From assembly GCA_000435515.1 (NCBI GenBank), contig FR884182.1, forward strand, positions 1 to 64,000: a stretch of 64,000 nucleotides of DNA. The letters are read 5' to 3'. Position 1 is the first letter of the stretch. Each line of letters opens with the position of its first letter. The position numbers and the translations under genes are program-made. Positions 62,081 to 64,000 of the stretch are shown here, one piece after another. The notes under the pieces are model-generated. The model worked only from the letters and a program-made list of their open reading frames with translations. It ran no database searches and had not been told where the DNA came from. This stretch comes from Firmicutes bacterium CAG:582 (GTDB taxonomy: Bacteria > Bacillota_I > Bacilli_A > RF39 > UBA660).

Positions 62081-63271
62081 CTACTTTCTATATTCTTCAA
62101 TAATTTTTTTAGCAAAGAGTTTATCACTATAAATGGACGTATCATATTCTTGATATTCTTTAAGTGAATAAATTGTTTTTAAAATATTTTTAATATTTTC
62201 TTCTTTACCTTGTTTCTTTATTAGATAGACATTTCTGTTTTTAGCTTGTTCCACACAACCTCCAGTATCATAACAAACCACTCTTGTATGGCATGCAAGA
62301 GCTTCAATGTTTACTGTTGGATAATTATCTTCATATGTTGGATTTAAAAGACAATAAGAAAGACTATAAAGAGTGGCTAAATCAACTTGATTTTCCGTTC
62401 TTTTTATAGGGATTATATTCCTATAGTTTTCTACTTCTTTTGTTTGCCTATCATTTAAGCCTACTAAGACTATAACATATTCATCACTTATTTTATCAGC
62501 TAAAGATAAAAAATCGTCAAATCCTTTACGTTTCTCCCAAATACTTGCTACCCCTAAAATAACTTTTTTATCTTTAGGAATATTGTATTTATCATAAATA
62601 GTTTCATCTTTTTTAGGTTTGAATATTTCTAAATTAATTCCATTATTTATTGTCTTTACATTACATATTTTTAAAAATGACTTAGATACAATATCTTGAA
62701 GCCAAATTGATGGCGTTATGATGGTTATTCTAGGGTCGGTAAATAATTTTTTCTTTTCTTCGTAATTCTTTTTTGAACGATCAAAAACTAAACTTATTGG
62801 GTATTTTTTTTTGTTTGGACAGTCATGACATCCCATCTTCCAACGATCACAGTGGATATAGTCAAAGTATGCACAATGGCCTGTCATTGGTAAACAATCA
62901 TGTAAAGTCCAAAATATTTTTCCTTGATATTCATTTCTTAAATAGTCAAATAATATTTTATAGTTGATGTAATAACCATGAATATTATGTAGATGAATGA
63001 TATCAGGATTGATTTTTTTTAATTCACGAACTAACTCTTTCGTTTTAAAATATGAACCATGACCATGAGCATCAAAGATAGTTGTTATAAACACATGATA
63101 AAGGAAAGAAAATGGTCTCCCTATTTTTTTACAAGGTATATCAGTATAGCCTTTTCTTCTTCCATAAATACAAAACACTTCAAAGCCATCATTTCTTGCT
63201 TCTCTTGAAATGCTACCCATGATTTTACCAGTTGACCCATTACATACTGTATTAATACTTACTAATTTCAT
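62081..63271 (-). CDS. GT4-family glycosyltransferase
   Basis: This 396-aa GT-B enzyme starts LVSINTVCNGSTGKIMGSI, matching WcaI/WcaC-like colanic acid transferases. It has a Cys/His-rich insert HCAYFDYIHCDRWKMGCHDC, characteristic of that subfamily, and the C-terminal NPTYEDNYPTVNIEALACH motif. AAAGGA lies before the ATG. It sits 4 nt after the flippase. Confidence 0.92.
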   Translation of the reverse strand: MKLVSINTVCNGSTGKIMGSISREARNDGFEVFCIYGRRKGYTDIPCKKIGRPFSFLYHVFITTIFDAHGHGSYFKTKELVRELKKINPDIIHLHNIHGYYINYKILFDYLRNEYQGKIFWTLHDCLPMTGHCAYFDYIHCDRWKMGCHDCPNKKKYPISLVFDRSKKNYEEKKKLFTDPRITIITPSIWLQDIVSKSFLKICNVKTINNGINLEIFKPKKDETIYDKYNIPKDKKVILGVASIWEKRKGFDDFLSLADKISDEYVIVLVGLNDRQTKEVENYRNIIPIKRTENQVDLATLYSLSYCLLNPTYEDNYPTVNIEALACHTRVVCYDTGGCVEQAKNRNVYLIKKQGKEENIKNILKTIYSLKEYQEYDTSIYSDKLFAKKIIEEYRK

Positions 63272-63275
63272 AAAA

Positions 63276-64000
63276 TCAATTCCTTTTATATTTGTTTAGA
63301 GTTTTATAATACAAGAATAAATACATTATCAATAAAATTGCCATAAATATGAGATACGCATATATTGCACCAGTGAGTTTGAAAGCACTTATCAACACAT
63401 AACAAATAATAGTTGATACAACTGTCATAATTAAATATATTATAGTTTGTTCTTTATGAACATTTAATAAAACTAGTACTTGTGAATAGACATTTGCAAG
63501 TGTATAAAATGTTGCTCCTATAAGAACAATTACTAAATGAATTCGATAAGCGTTTAAATTTATTCCATACATGATATTAAGTACAGGAATTCCAATCGTA
63601 AGTCCACAAAGACAAGCAAGAACACCAATAAATATTAAAGAAAGCATCATATTTCTTACCACTTTATTAAATTTATCTATATTTTTATTTTTAAATAAGT
63701 TGTTTAAACTTGTTATTATTGGCACAACTATATAACTTGAACATAATCCAATTATTGTTGATGGCATGAATATTATTCCAAAAATATTTTGAGCTTCCGC
63801 TGTATCAAAATAATCAAGTATATACTTGCTTGAATTAGCTACATACATCGCTAGAAAAGAATAGATAAATATTGGTAAAGTATCTTTTAATATTTTTTTT
63901 AAATTAACAAAGTTAAATATTCCATATATATATTCTTTAGAGTTTTTTATATCAAAAGTAAAGAAAAGTAAAGCATTTACAATTATTAAACTTACTAGTG
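63276..64000 (-). CDS. Polysaccharide flippase (Wzx-like), partial
   Basis: The frame stays open from 63276 to the right edge of the window, so the N-terminus is missing; the ATG at 63848 is internal. The 241 visible codons give about six transmembrane helices, as in the C-terminal half of Wzx/MATE-type exporters (MPSTIIGLCSSYIVVPI, a conserved FFxxG-like region and a basic tail KTLNKYKRN). It would flip lipid-linked repeat units. It is the first visible gene of the cluster. Confidence 0.85.
   Translation of the reverse strand, partial: LVSLIIVNALLFFTFDIKNSKEYIYGIFNFVNLKKILKDTLPIFIYSFLAMYVANSSKYILDYFDTAEAQNIFGIIFMPSTIIGLCSSYIVVPIITSLNNLFKNKNIDKFNKVVRNMMLSLIFIGVLACLCGLTIGIPVLNIMYGINLNAYRIHLVIVLIGATFYTLANVYSQVLVLLNVHKEQTIIYLIMTVVSTIICYVLISAFKLTGAIYAYLIFMAILLIMYLFLYYKTLNKYKRN

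Noticed and set aside
1..64000. CRISPR array
   Set aside because: I saw no regularly spaced short direct repeats and no cas genes.

Overview
The window comes from an extremely AT-rich, low-GC Gram-positive bacterium. Shine-Dalgarno sequences are strong (AGGAGG, AGGTGG and AGGTGA types), GTG and TTG starts are common, and TGA is used as a stop, so this is the standard bacterial code and not the Mycoplasma code. Gene content points to a small-genome Bacilli/Mollicutes-related gut lineage (RF39- or Erysipelotrichales-like; my inference). It has a divided FtsW-type cell-wall gene, relics of the Bacillus sporulation set (SpoIIM-like, YlbD, YlbE, SpoIVB), and many secreted or wall-exposed proteins. 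Almost every gene is on the minus strand.

Layout. 1-6 kb: a small structured RNA, mnmA, a SpoIIM-like protein, two unknown genes behind a promoter with a G8 tract, frr and ftsW. 6-10 kb: a TM2 protein, an RnfD/RnfC-like pair and nfo. 9.7-12 kb: a prepilin and a large prepilin fusion. 12-15.5 kb: three paralogous membrane zinc-protease-like genes, one decaying. 15.6-22 kb: ylbE, ylbD, parC, trxA, cvpA, rnhC, holA and tRNA-His. 22-31.5 kb: accessory genes (zinc-ribbon membrane protein, a 1455-aa helicase-nuclease that may be antiphage, GNAT, radical SAM, P-loop protein, HExxH protein).

31.6-36.5 kb is the highlight: a complete diversity-generating retroelement (DGR). It holds a reverse transcriptase with the DGR-type SQ motif and YMDD, an Avd-like protein, a mini-MutS protein, a 150-bp template repeat (TR), and the matching 150-bp variable repeat (VR) forming the last 50 codons of a secreted FGE-sulfatase/C-type-lectin-like protein. 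I aligned TR and VR base by base: there are 14 mismatches and all 14 fall on TR sense-strand adenines. The target is co-transcribed with another secreted protein and faces a divergent XRE regulator.

37-46 kb: a Bce-type antimicrobial-peptide sensing and efflux operon, a diguanylate cyclase, two paralogous unknown genes and MntP. 46.7-52.5 kb: a 1921-residue surface protein whose 15 InlB-like repeats are arranged as three copies of a five-repeat block, ending in a glycine-rich ALK-like domain. 52.6-57.5 kb: nusB, tmk, an HPt/receiver pair, a C26 peptidase and SpoIVB. 57.5-64 kb: a DUF6273-type surface protein under a promoter/operator that is duplicated at the left edge of the window, then a polysaccharide cluster (PssE/PssD-like, two GT4, one GT2, and a flippase running off the right edge).

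Start codons were re-evaluated. Many genes have a GTG embedded in an AGGTGG/AGGTGA ribosome-binding site, in frame 9 nt before the real start, so several CDS starts here are three codons shorter than a longest-ORF call. All functional names are from sequence reading only, without database searches.
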